A stretch of 54,725 nucleotides of DNA from Oscillospiraceae bacterium (lineage in GTDB: Bacteria > Bacillota > Clostridia > Oscillospirales > Oscillospiraceae): NCBI GenBank assembly GCA_020025655.1, contig JAHHRR010000009.1:1-54725 (forward strand), given 5' to 3'. The notes under the pieces were generated by a model. It was not told the DNA's origin. It saw nothing but the letters and a program-made list of their open reading frames with translations, and did no database searches. The translations under genes and the position numbers were made by a program. Shown here piece after piece: positions 37,642-46,691 of the stretch; position 1 is the first letter of the stretch; each line of letters begins with the position of its first letter.

Positions 37642-38348
37642 CAGGCAAGAAGCTCCTGCATCATCATAAGTGATTTGATTGCAATAGCATTCACCAGCAT
37701 ATGAAAGCCTATACTGCTCCATATACTGTTGCATTTTTCATACACACGGCACAGAAGAATGGACACCGGAATGTACTGGACTATATATATCCAGTAGCTG
37801 GGATCTGCTATGGCAAAGCCCCAGATATGGTACACGGAAAACGCCAGAGCACTTACCGCATACGCCGCAATTCTGCTGTGCTTTCTTAAAACGCCGAATA
37901 TTCCGGCTCTGAAAAGCATCTCCTCCACAATAGGTGCAAGAAATATTGCCAGTGCTGCCGTTTTTCCGTACTCCTGTGCTGCAATGCCCATAATTGCGGC
38001 ATTGTTGGGATTCTCCTCAGGCAGAAGCTGAAAAAGCACTCCGTTTACCAGCATATTAAACACCAGCATAAGGCCGTAGGAGATGCAGATTTCTTTAAGG
38101 CTGTACAGAATGTTATCTAAAAACGGGTCAAATTCCCGCCTTAAAAACTTCCAGCCGAAGCCCGCCATATATACAGCGCCGGTTACATACATAAGCAGAT
38201 TTGCCACCGCCTCGCTTACATAACCTTTTACAAAAAGCAGTCCGAACAGATTCGGCAGCAGCAGAAGGTGCATCGGGAAATACAAAAGCACTGCTATGGC
38301 TTCTTTTTTGCTCAGTGCGCTTTCAAAGGAGAGTCTGGTTTTCTCCAT
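37641..38348 (-). CDS. CPBP-family intramembrane metalloprotease
   Basis: A 235-residue membrane protein with about six to seven membrane segments and the three Abi/CAAX-protease motifs: EEMLFR (EExxxR), FSVYH (FxxxH) and HMLVN (HxxxN). Such Rce1-like glutamate proteases cleave or process membrane-linked peptides; in bacteria some act in bacteriocin immunity or signalling. The target cannot be predicted. It starts two bases from the mutS stop and overlaps trmO by one base, so it is part of the miaB-mutS operon. Confidence 0.88.
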   Translation of the reverse strand: MEKTRLSFESALSKKEAIAVLLYFPMHLLLLPNLFGLLFVKGYVSEAVANLLMYVTGAVYMAGFGWKFLRREFDPFLDNILYSLKEICISYGLMLVFNMLVNGVLFQLLPEENPNNAAIMGIAAQEYGKTAALAIFLAPIVEEMLFRAGIFGVLRKHSRIAAYAVSALAFSVYHIWGFAIADPSYWIYIVQYIPVSILLCRVYEKCNSIWSSIGFHMLVNAIAIKSLMMMQELLA

Positions 38349-38349
38349 A

Positions 38350-40959
38350 TTAAGCTCTCGCTTTCTTCTGAAGCTCATAAAGAAGATTCATGGCCTCAAT
38401 GGGTGTAAGTGTATTCAGGTCAGTGTCACAGAGTATCTGCCGCACTTCATCAGTTCCGATATCGGAAAAGCTTATCTGCTCGTCATCATCGTCATCGCTC
38501 ACATTAAAAACAGGTGCTGCAACGCCGTTCTGCTCAAGCTCTTTAAGATATTCCTTGGCTTTCTTTATTACAGGGTTGGGAAGACCCGCAAGCTTAGCGA
38601 CTTCAATACCATAGCTGTCATCCGCTGCGCCTCTGACGATCTTTCTAAGGAACACAAGATTTCCGCCCTGCTTTTTGGCGGTAATATTATAGTTTCTCAC
38701 GCCCTCAATTTTACCCTCAAGGGCTGAAAGCTCATGGTAATGGGTGGCAAACATTGTCTTTGCACCCAGCTTTTTCTTATCTGCGCAGAATTCAAGAACC
38801 GCTCTTGCAATAGCCATGCCGTCATAGGTGGATGTTCCTCGGCCTATCTCATCGAGAATAAGCAGTGAATTGCCTGTGGCGTGGCGCAGGATGTTTGCCA
38901 TCTCGTTCATTTCCACCATAAAGGTAGACTGTCCGGAAGCAAGGTCATCAGATGCTCCGATTCTTGTGAACACTCTGTCCACAATACCCACGGTGGCACT
39001 CTTTGCAGGTACAAATGAGCCTATCTGAGCCATAAGCACTATAAGGGCAGTCTGGCGCATATATGTGGATTTACCCGCCATATTGGGGCCTGTAACAATA
39101 GCCACTCTGTCCTCGTGATCGTTAAGGTAGGTATCATTCGGTACAAAAAGCACATCCTTCAGGGTCTGCTCCACAACAGGGTGTCTGCCCTCAACAATGT
39201 TAAGCTCTCTTGAGGTATCAACCTCCGGCATAGTAAAGCCGTTTCGTACCGCCACCTCCGCAAGTGAGCAAAGGCAGTCAAGCCTTGCAACCGCATCGGA
39301 GGTTGCCTGAATTCTGTCTACCTGAGAGGCAACCATGTCTCTTATCTGGCAGAAGAAGTTATACTCTATCTCGTTTATTCTGTCCCTTGCTGTAAGCAGC
39401 GTATTTTCAAGCTCCTTGAGCTCCTGTGTAAAATAGCGCTCATTGGACACAAGGGTCTGCTTTCTTATATATTCCTCGGGAACATTATCCTGATCTGCAG
39501 AACGGGGAATGTCAATATAGTAGCCGAAAACCTTGTTATAGCCGATTTTCAGTTTTTTAATGCCGGTGCGTTCCCGCTCCCGCTGTTCCATATCTCTGAC
39601 CATCTGTGCGCCGTTATCCCGAACATCTCTCAAATGGTCAAGCTCCTGTGAAAAACCCTGACGCATTATGCCGCCTTCACGCACGGAGAAGGGAGGATCA
39701 TCGGAAATCGCCTGATCTATCTGGGTATAAATATCATCAAGTGCATCCATAGCGCAGATATCTCTCAGCTCTGCGCACTTAAAGCCTGCTAAAAGTGACT
39801 TTAATTTAGGCAGCACTGCTGCGCAGTTTGCAAGAGAACGCAGATCCTTACCGCCTGCTGTTCCATAGACAGCTCTGCCCACAAGACGCTGCATATCGCA
39901 GATATCTCTCAGGCTTACAATAAGCTCATTTCTTGCAACATTATCCTTGAAAAGCTCATCTACGGCCGAAAGTCTGCGCTTTATGGCAACCGCTGACAGC
40001 AGCGGTCTTTCAACCCATGACCGCAGAAGTCTTCCGCCCATGGGAGTTTTGGTCTTATCCAGCACCCAGAGCAGTGAGCCTCTCTTTTCGCCGCTGCGCA
40101 GAGATTCAGTAAGCTCAAGATTTCGTCTGGTTGTCCAGTCAAGCTCCATATATCTGCCACCGTAAAACACATCAAGGCGGCTTATATGGCTTAAATCAAA
40201 CTTCTGTGTATAGCTTATGTACTCAAGAAGTGCGCCGGCGGCGCATACTGCACCGCTGGATTCTCCAAGCCCGCTCTGATCCACATCATCATAGTGGAAC
40301 TGCTGGCAGAGCCTTGCGGCAGCAGTCAGAAAATCAAAGCTCTCCTCATTATGCTCAAGCATTGCATCAAGCTTTTTGGTCAGGAAATCCTTTATCTGTG
40401 GCTCTGCCTCGGCACCAGCAGACAGCAGTGCCTCTCTGGGGGAAAATCTTCCCAGCTCATTTAAGATGTGGTTTACCGCATCGTCCTCATAGGCGGCGCA
40501 GCAGAATTCTCCTGTGGATACATCGCAGAATGCGGCTCCGCCTTTGCCGTTGTTGAGGTAAACTGCGCAGATATAGTTGCTGCGTCCCTCTTCCAGCATG
40601 GAGCTTTCCGTTACTGTTCCAGGGGATATTATTCTTATAACATCTCTGGACACGAGTCCCTTTGCAAGAGCAGGGTCCTCAGTCTGTTCGCAGATTGCGA
40701 CCTTATAGCCCTTGGCTATGAGTCTTGCAATATAGGCCTCTGCACTGTGGTACGGAATACCGCACATGGGTGTGCGCTTGTCGGGGTCCTTTTCCGCTCT
40801 GTCTCTTGTTGTAAGTGCAAGATCAAGCTCTCTCGATGCAAGCTTTGCATCTTCGTCAAACATCTCATAGAAATCGCCCAGTCTGAAAAACAACAGGCAA
40901 TCCTGATGCTGTGCCTTTATCTCCTGATATTGCCTTTTCATCGGCGTAAGTTCAGCCAT
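38350..40959 (-). CDS. mutS: DNA mismatch repair protein MutS
   Basis: This 869-residue protein has the N-terminal mismatch-binding domain with FYE (F30-Y31-E32), connector and lever domains, and the C-terminal ABC-type ATPase with Walker A GPNMAGKST near residue 624, Walker B LLILDEIGRGTSTYDG and a helix-turn-helix end. It recognises base mismatches and recruits MutL. Length is normal for MutS1. It overlaps the end of miaB by eight bases and is divergent from mutL with about 1.5 kb between, the arrangement common in Clostridia. The C-terminus carries an acidic run (DDDDDEQ-like) before the final helix. Confidence 0.97.
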   Translation of the reverse strand: MAELTPMKRQYQEIKAQHQDCLLFFRLGDFYEMFDEDAKLASRELDLALTTRDRAEKDPDKRTPMCGIPYHSAEAYIARLIAKGYKVAICEQTEDPALAKGLVSRDVIRIISPGTVTESSMLEEGRSNYICAVYLNNGKGGAAFCDVSTGEFCCAAYEDDAVNHILNELGRFSPREALLSAGAEAEPQIKDFLTKKLDAMLEHNEESFDFLTAAARLCQQFHYDDVDQSGLGESSGAVCAAGALLEYISYTQKFDLSHISRLDVFYGGRYMELDWTTRRNLELTESLRSGEKRGSLLWVLDKTKTPMGGRLLRSWVERPLLSAVAIKRRLSAVDELFKDNVARNELIVSLRDICDMQRLVGRAVYGTAGGKDLRSLANCAAVLPKLKSLLAGFKCAELRDICAMDALDDIYTQIDQAISDDPPFSVREGGIMRQGFSQELDHLRDVRDNGAQMVRDMEQRERERTGIKKLKIGYNKVFGYYIDIPRSADQDNVPEEYIRKQTLVSNERYFTQELKELENTLLTARDRINEIEYNFFCQIRDMVASQVDRIQATSDAVARLDCLCSLAEVAVRNGFTMPEVDTSRELNIVEGRHPVVEQTLKDVLFVPNDTYLNDHEDRVAIVTGPNMAGKSTYMRQTALIVLMAQIGSFVPAKSATVGIVDRVFTRIGASDDLASGQSTFMVEMNEMANILRHATGNSLLILDEIGRGTSTYDGMAIARAVLEFCADKKKLGAKTMFATHYHELSALEGKIEGVRNYNITAKKQGGNLVFLRKIVRGAADDSYGIEVAKLAGLPNPVIKKAKEYLKELEQNGVAAPVFNVSDDDDDEQISFSDIGTDEVRQILCDTDLNTLTPIEAMNLLYELQKKARA

Positions 40960-42370
40960 TATCTATCTCTCCGTAAAGTGCCCAGGTATTGCTGGAAGTG
41001 ATTTTAACATTTATAAATTTACCGATAAGTGCGGGATCACCTTTCAGGTGAACAAGTCTGCCGCCGTTTGTGCGGCTGGAAAGGTTGTATTCATCCTTTC
41101 CTGTCTCGCCGTCCACAAGCACCTTGTAGGTCTTGCCTTCATATGCCTTATGCTTCTCGGCAGAGATTGCATTTGAAACCGCCATAAGCTTATCGAAGTG
41201 TACCTGCTTCTGCTCTCTTGTGAAGGGATCGGGCATGGTTGCGGCAGGAGTTCCCTGACGCTTTGAATAAATGAAGGTAAACATTGAATCAAATCTCACA
41301 TCCTGGCAGAGCTTGATTGTATCTTCAAATTCCTCATCGGTCTCTCCGGGGAAGCCTACAATAATGTCTGTGGTCAGAACAAGATCAGGCATATAGCTTC
41401 TTGCCATTTCTACCTGCTGCATATACTTTTCACGGTCATAGCAGCGGTTCATTCTCTTGAGTATATGGTCATTGCCGGACTGTACAGGCAGATGTATCTG
41501 GTGAGCGCACTTCTCACACTCTGCCATGGTTTTAAACAGCTTTTCGGTTGCATCCTTGGGATGGCTTGTCATAAAGCGGATAAGGAACTCTCCGGGGATG
41601 TCGTTTATCATACGGATAAGGTCTGCAAAATCAACTCCGCAGTTAAGGTCCTTACCATAGGAGTTTACATTCTGTCCCAGAAGTGTGATTTCCTTATAGC
41701 CTGCTGCGACAAGCTCTCTTGCCTCTGCCACAACATCCTCAGGACGGCGTGAACGCTCTCTTCCTCTGGTGTAGGGAACAATGCAGTAGGTGCAGAAGTT
41801 ATTGCAGCCGTTCATAATGGAAAGCCATGCTTTAACCTTGCTGTCTCTGTTTCTGGGAATTCCCTCTGCTATAACGCCGTCGCTTTCGCAGCGTGAGAAA
41901 ACTCTCTTATGGCTCTGGATGTGCTTTAAAAGCAGCTCCGGGAAGCGCCACAGCTCGTGAGGTCCGAAAACCAGATCAACCACAGGATAGGACTTTTTGA
42001 CCTTATCTGCCATGTGCTGCTGCTGAACCATGCATCCGCAGACAGATATAATCTGGTCGGGCTTATTTTTCTTGGTGTGGTTCAGTGAACCTACATTGCC
42101 CAGAACTCTCATTTCTGCGTGCTCACGCACAGCGCAGGTATTTACAAGAATAATATCTGCAAGGAATTCATCATCGGTAAAGCCGCAGCCCATAAGCTGC
42201 AGATAGCCTCTCAGCTTTTCGCTGTCTGCCTCATTCTGCTGGCATCCGTAAGTATCTACAAGAGCCATAGGCTGCTTTCCTTCTGCGCAGAGTATTTCCT
42301 TTATTTGAAGACAGATTTCTTCCTGTTTTTTTATCTCATCAATGCTTATTTCTTTTCTAACGTAGCTCAT
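40952..42370 (-). CDS. miaB: tRNA-2-methylthio-N6-dimethylallyladenosine synthase MiaB
   Basis: A 472-residue radical SAM methylthiotransferase. N-terminal UPF0004 domain with the first three Cys (DTYGCQQNEAD, NTCAVREHAE and VCGCM) that bind the auxiliary cluster, then the radical SAM motif CNNFCTYC near residue 187, and a C-terminal TRAM domain (about 405-470). It adds the 2-methylthio group to i6A37 of tRNA, acting after MiaA, whose gene is in the divergent operon. First gene of the miaB-mutS-CPBP-trmO operon. AAAGGAAT lies before the ATG. Confidence 0.96.
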   Translation of the reverse strand: MSYVRKEISIDEIKKQEEICLQIKEILCAEGKQPMALVDTYGCQQNEADSEKLRGYLQLMGCGFTDDEFLADIILVNTCAVREHAEMRVLGNVGSLNHTKKNKPDQIISVCGCMVQQQHMADKVKKSYPVVDLVFGPHELWRFPELLLKHIQSHKRVFSRCESDGVIAEGIPRNRDSKVKAWLSIMNGCNNFCTYCIVPYTRGRERSRRPEDVVAEARELVAAGYKEITLLGQNVNSYGKDLNCGVDFADLIRMINDIPGEFLIRFMTSHPKDATEKLFKTMAECEKCAHQIHLPVQSGNDHILKRMNRCYDREKYMQQVEMARSYMPDLVLTTDIIVGFPGETDEEFEDTIKLCQDVRFDSMFTFIYSKRQGTPAATMPDPFTREQKQVHFDKLMAVSNAISAEKHKAYEGKTYKVLVDGETGKDEYNLSSRTNGGRLVHLKGDPALIGKFINVKITSSNTWALYGEIDNG

Positions 42371-42437
42371 TTTATATTCCTTTTCATGGCTCTCGCCGGT
42401 ATTTAAAGTTTTTCATTCAATATTAACATAAATTAAG

Positions 42438-42466
42438 TGGAACTTTCAACTAAAATCCTGTATAAT
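42438..42466 (+). promoter_or_regulatory. Sigma-A promoter of the mutL operon
   Basis: TGGAAC (42438-42443), 17-nt spacer, TATAAT (42461-42466), 30 bases before mutL. Confidence 0.65.
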
Positions 42467-42496
42467 ATATGAGCTTTCTTGAAATGGAGGTATAAA

Positions 42497-44500
42497 ATGC
42501 CCGTTATAAATATATTAAATCCTCATGTTGCGGATATGATTGCCGCCGGTGAGGTTGTGGAGCGCCCCGCATCGGTAATAAAAGAGCTTATGGAGAACTC
42601 TTTTGACGCCGGCGCAAAGAATGTAAAAGTTGAAATACGTGGAGGCGGTGCCACCTTTATAAGAGTCACAGATGACGGCTGCGGCATGGCTCCTGAGGAT
42701 GCAGGCGTTGCCTTTTTGCGTCACGCCACCTCAAAGCTCAAAGATGAGCGAGGTCTCGAAGCCATATCAACTATGGGCTTCCGTGGTGAGGCTCTGGCTG
42801 CTATTTCTTCTGTTTCCCACATTGAGCTTATAACCCGCAGACGTGGAGATAATGAAGGCACCCGCCTTACGCTGAATGCGGGCGATATTGAGGATATGCT
42901 GCCCACTGGCTGCCCCGAGGGCACCAGTATTACCGTTAAGGACATTTTCTTTAACACTCCCGCCAGACTTAAATTTTTAAAATCCGACCGCAGTGAAGCC
43001 GGTGCCTGCCTGACCGCAGCTCTGCGCTGCGCCCTCGGCAGACCTGAGGTTTCCGTGCGTTTTATAAGAGACGGAAAAGAGGAGTTCTTCTCCCCCGGCG
43101 ATTCCCGTCAGGATTCCTGCATATATTCGCTTCTAGGCCGTGAGCTTGCAACTACCCTTCTGCCCTGCAAAAGTGAAAACGACGGCATCAAGGTCACAGG
43201 CTTTGTTTCCTCCCCCGCTTCCGGCAGAGGAAACCGCAGCGCCCAGTACTTTTTCTGCAACGGCCGCTGGATAAAATCCGGTATTCTGCAGGCCGCTCTG
43301 GAGCAGGCTTACAGAAATACCCTGCTTACAGGCCGTTTTCCCGCCTGTGTACTGTATCTTGATATAAGCTGCGGCGCAGTTGACGTTAATGTTCATCCTG
43401 CAAAAACCGAGGTTAAATTCTCCGGTGAAAAAGCAGTTTTCGACCTTGTCTATCAGGCGGTAAAGGCTGCGCTGAGCACTGAAGATGCCTCAGTTAAAGC
43501 CGAACTTGTTAACGAGGAGAAAATCTCCCCGAAGCCTAAACAGGATTTTTACCAGACCATGACCGCCCAGAATTTCAGGGATAACGGATACAAGGCAAAT
43601 CCCGCTCCGCCTGTGCATCATTCTGCGCCCCGCTCATATTCTTCAACATCTGTATATAGTGATTCTGAGTTTTCAACACCCCGCAAGAGCCCTACATTTA
43701 GTGACAAACCCCTTTCTCCACCCTCGGGGCGCTACTCAGCACCAACCACCTATAAAGTTCCGAATTTCTCAACTTCTGCCTCTTTTAGCAGTTATGAGAC
43801 CTCTTATGGTTCAAAACCCGCTCCCGTTTCTGAGAGTTTTGTCAAGCCTGAAAATGAATTTTCTGAAATTTCTACAACGCCTTTCAACATACCTGTTGAA
43901 AACCCTGTTGGAAATGTTGAAAGTTCACAAAATGATGATTACAGGATAATCGGCGAGGCTCTTAAAACATATATTATCGTGGAAAAGGGACAGGAACTTG
44001 TGCTTATTGACAAACACGCCGCCCACGAGCGTATGATATTCGACAGATTAAAAACCAATCCGCCGGAGGTTATGGCTCAGACTCTTCTGACCCCCCTTAC
44101 CCTGAAACTTAATCCCAGAGACGGCGAGCTTATAGATGCAAACTCCGCACTTTTATCCGAGCTGGGCTTTGATATTGAGCTTTTCGGTGAAAACGAATAC
44201 ATACTCAGAACCCTGCCTTACGATATGGCCGCCGGCGATGCTCTTGCCGCAGTTGAGGAGATATGTGAAAAGCTCCGCAGAGGAACCGCTCCTGACGGCG
44301 AAAGCGCCAGAGATGAAATTCTTCACACCGTCGCCTGCAAAGCCGCAATAAAAGCCGGCTGGGATACAACAACCGAAGAACTTCAGGTTCTTGTAGCTGC
44401 GGTTATGTCAGGTGATATAAAATACTGCCCCCACGGAAGACCGCTTTCCGTATCATTAAGCAAAAAAGAGCTGGACAAGCTCTTTAAACGCATAGTCTGA
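42497..44500 (+). CDS. mutL: DNA mismatch repair endonuclease MutL
   Basis: A 667-residue protein with GHKL ATPase motifs NSFDAGAKNVKVEI, DDGCGM and TMGFRGEALAAISSV in the first 110 residues. A long Ser/Pro/Tyr-rich linker (about 340-478) leads to the C-terminal endonuclease domain with the metal motif DKHAAHERMIFD (from residue 505) and CPHGRP near the end. Having the nickase motif fits organisms without MutH. Ribosome site GGAGG precedes the ATG at 42497; six upstream codons in the open frame lie before that site. First gene of mutL-miaA-hfq. Confidence 0.96.
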   Translation: MPVINILNPHVADMIAAGEVVERPASVIKELMENSFDAGAKNVKVEIRGGGATFIRVTDDGCGMAPEDAGVAFLRHATSKLKDERGLEAISTMGFRGEALAAISSVSHIELITRRRGDNEGTRLTLNAGDIEDMLPTGCPEGTSITVKDIFFNTPARLKFLKSDRSEAGACLTAALRCALGRPEVSVRFIRDGKEEFFSPGDSRQDSCIYSLLGRELATTLLPCKSENDGIKVTGFVSSPASGRGNRSAQYFFCNGRWIKSGILQAALEQAYRNTLLTGRFPACVLYLDISCGAVDVNVHPAKTEVKFSGEKAVFDLVYQAVKAALSTEDASVKAELVNEEKISPKPKQDFYQTMTAQNFRDNGYKANPAPPVHHSAPRSYSSTSVYSDSEFSTPRKSPTFSDKPLSPPSGRYSAPTTYKVPNFSTSASFSSYETSYGSKPAPVSESFVKPENEFSEISTTPFNIPVENPVGNVESSQNDDYRIIGEALKTYIIVEKGQELVLIDKHAAHERMIFDRLKTNPPEVMAQTLLTPLTLKLNPRDGELIDANSALLSELGFDIELFGENEYILRTLPYDMAAGDALAAVEEICEKLRRGTAPDGESARDEILHTVACKAAIKAGWDTTTEELQVLVAAVMSGDIKYCPHGRPLSVSLSKKELDKLFKRIV

Positions 44501-44508
44501 GGTGAGTA

Positions 44509-45450
44509 ATGGCTCAAAAAGTAATAGTCGTGGCGGGACCCACCGCCAGCGGGAAAACAAGCCTGAGTATCGAGCTTGCAAAACGCCTGAACGGCGAGAT
44601 AGTTTCGGCAGATTCCATGCAGATTTACAGAGGCATGAATATAGGAACCGCAAAAGCTACAATCGAGGAGCAGGCTCAGGTTCCGCATCATATGCTGGAC
44701 GTTGCAGAGCCTGACGAGGATTATTCCGTTGCACGTTATGTTGAAGAAGCTTCCAGATGCTGCGACGATATTTTATCCCGAGGTAAAATTCCCGTAATAA
44801 CAGGCGGAACCGGCCTGTATATTGATTCTCTTTTATCCGGAAGAAACTTTGCCTCCAAGCAGGAAACCGACGAGGGACTTCGTCAGGAGCTGATGGATGA
44901 ATATGACGAGATCGGCGGAGAAGCTATGCTTGCAAAGCTTCGGGAGGTCGATCCTGAAAGAGCTGCAAAGCTCGCCGCCGGTGATATGCGCAGAATCGTA
45001 AGAGCGCTTGAAATCTACACACTCACCGGAATTACCATTACAGAGCATGACCGCCGTACAAAGGCGCTGCCAAAGGCCTATGATGCCGCATATCTGGTTC
45101 TGAGCTTTAAAGACAGAGCCGAGCTTTACAGGCGTATAGATATGCGTGTTGATGCAATGATTTCTCAGGGTCTTTTTGAAGAAGTCGAAAATCTTGCGCT
45201 TAATCTTCCCGAGGGCTGTACAGCCATGCAGGCTATCGGCTACAAGGAGCCTGCTGCTGCACTCCGGGGAGAAATCAGCCGTGAAGAGGCTGCCGAAGCC
45301 ATAAAGCTCTCTACCCGTCATTATGCAAAGCGTCAGCTCACATGGTTCAGGCGCAATCCCGATGCTCACTGGATAAACTGGGACGCTGAGCCGGATTTTG
45401 AGGCCGGTCTTAACGATGCACTGGATTATATAGCTTCTTTTTGGAAATAA
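44509..45450 (+). CDS. miaA: tRNA dimethylallyltransferase MiaA
   Basis: A 313-residue protein with Walker A GPTASGKTS (about residues 9-17), VSADSMQIYRGMNIGTAK with the catalytic Asp, HHMLDVAEP and ITGGTGLYIDSLL, all MiaA hallmarks. It transfers dimethylallyl to N6 of A37 in tRNAs reading UNN codons, making the substrate for MiaB encoded nearby. It starts eight bases after mutL, behind GAGGTGAG, and is followed after about 140 bases by hfq, the classic miaA-hfq order. Confidence 0.96.
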   Translation: MAQKVIVVAGPTASGKTSLSIELAKRLNGEIVSADSMQIYRGMNIGTAKATIEEQAQVPHHMLDVAEPDEDYSVARYVEEASRCCDDILSRGKIPVITGGTGLYIDSLLSGRNFASKQETDEGLRQELMDEYDEIGGEAMLAKLREVDPERAAKLAAGDMRRIVRALEIYTLTGITITEHDRRTKALPKAYDAAYLVLSFKDRAELYRRIDMRVDAMISQGLFEEVENLALNLPEGCTAMQAIGYKEPAAALRGEISREEAAEAIKLSTRHYAKRQLTWFRRNPDAHWINWDAEPDFEAGLNDALDYIASFWK

Positions 45451-45506
45451 TATTCATATGATCTTCTGTTCTCTGCCCTCTTTCGACAGAATTTTAAACT
45501 CCTGCC

Positions 45507-45560
45507 GTTATATCATAAAGTACCGCCCGATTCGGGCGAATATATGATGAAGCGGCGCAG
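45507..45560 (+). other. Structured region in the miaA-hfq gap
   Basis: ATCATA (45511-45516) and TATGAT (45541-45546) bracket an inner GCCCG-ATT-CGGGC stem (45525-45537), and the sequence AGTACCGC occurs twice (near 45519 and 45560). No T tract follows, so it is not a terminator; it could be a leader element of hfq. Confidence 0.4.
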
Positions 45561-45589
45561 TACCGCTTCCGGAAAAGGAGTTGGCAGAT

Positions 45590-45817
45590 ATGCAGAAAAC
45601 GCAAAATCTCCAGGACGCATTTTTAAATCAGGCAAGAATTGAACACCTCACGGTGACCATGTTCCTTATGAACGGTTTCCAGCTGCATGGTGTGGTAAAG
45701 GGCTTTGACGGCTTTACCGTTATTCTGGATTCAGACGGAAAACAGCAGCTTATTTATAAGCACGCCATTTCCACAATCGTTCCGCCTAAAGCTTTAAGTA
45801 TCAATGCGGATACATAA
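45590..45817 (+). CDS. hfq: RNA chaperone Hfq
   Basis: A 75-residue Sm-like protein: NLQDAFLNQARIEHLTVTMF, then the Sm1 motif with LHGVVKGFDGFTVIL, and the Sm2 motif YKHAISTIVP with the Lys-His pair that binds uridine. It forms a hexameric ring that pairs small RNAs with mRNAs. The C-terminal tail is almost absent, as in many Gram-positive forms. The start is the ATG nine bases after AAAAGGAG; the in-frame TTG at 45581 touches the ribosome site. It overlaps the next gene by 14 bases. Confidence 0.95.
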   Translation: MQKTQNLQDAFLNQARIEHLTVTMFLMNGFQLHGVVKGFDGFTVILDSDGKQQLIYKHAISTIVPPKALSINADT

Positions 45818-46691
45818 GCTCTCCTCTGTCACTATGACGGCGGCAGTCATGCTGTTCATTGCAATATGTGCCTATACCGGCGCAGGAATTTACCGGAAGC
45901 TGAACCTTGAATATGAAACCGAAAGGGTCAGATTTGTAAATTTGAAAGACAGCATAGAGCTGAATGGTATAGCTATAAGGAGGGAGCAGCTTGTCTGCTC
46001 CCCCGCTCCGCCTGATAATCTGCCTGAAAACGGCAGCCGCATCCCCTGCGGCACCGTGCTTGCAAAAGATTCTTTCGGTAATACGGTAGCATCAGCGGAT
46101 ACCTCTCTTTTTTTCGAGGATACCGACGGCTTTGAGTTTCTCAAACCCGAAGATGCCTTTTATCTTACCCCCTCCGCAGTCAGAGCTCTTATGGACGAGG
46201 AGCCTGATATACAGAAAAATTCTATCGGCAGACTTGTCTGTCTCTGGGACTGGTACTTTGCAGCAGTCTGCAAGGATGTTCCCGCACTCGAACTATATGC
46301 GCCCTGTGAGCTTTCCTTTGAGGGAATATCCCAAAGTGTACAGGGGCGCATTATTTCCATAAGCCCTCCCGAAAACGGAGAGGTTTTACTGCTGCTCCGT
46401 CTGAATGCAGGCGGAGATGATTTTATGAGGCTGAGAAAAGCTCGTGCAGAGCTTATTATCTCAGACTTTTCCGGACTTGAAATTCCGGAAAAAGCCCTCC
46501 GCACAGATTCGGAGGGGAATGAATTTGTCTATACCCTCACCGCCGGAAAACCCGAAAAGAAGGCGGTAGAGATAATATATAAATCCGGAGAGAGCTGCAT
46601 CGCCGCCCCGTCAAATAGTTCCGACGGTCTGAAAGTGGGAAACCGGCTCATAATCTCCGGAAAAATTACAGATGAGGGAAGGTTTTATTGA
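45804..46691 (+). CDS. HlyD-like membrane-anchored protein of the division cluster
   Basis: A 295-residue protein with one N-terminal membrane anchor (about 9-29) and a beta-rich extracytoplasmic part with Pro-rich turns, resembling HlyD/membrane-fusion proteins (about residues 45-75 like a barrel-sandwich half and 195-285 like the beta-barrel). Proteins of this type are often found in Clostridia just before the ylmE-sepF-divIVA genes and may belong to the divisome or cell wall rather than to an efflux pump, since no pump gene is near. It overlaps hfq by 14 bases and ylmE by one. Its ribosome site is weak, so translational coupling to hfq is likely. Confidence 0.75.
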   Translation: MRIHKLSSVTMTAAVMLFIAICAYTGAGIYRKLNLEYETERVRFVNLKDSIELNGIAIRREQLVCSPAPPDNLPENGSRIPCGTVLAKDSFGNTVASADTSLFFEDTDGFEFLKPEDAFYLTPSAVRALMDEEPDIQKNSIGRLVCLWDWYFAAVCKDVPALELYAPCELSFEGISQSVQGRIISISPPENGEVLLLLRLNAGGDDFMRLRKARAELIISDFSGLEIPEKALRTDSEGNEFVYTLTAGKPEKKAVEIIYKSGESCIAAPSNSSDGLKVGNRLIISGKITDEGRFY

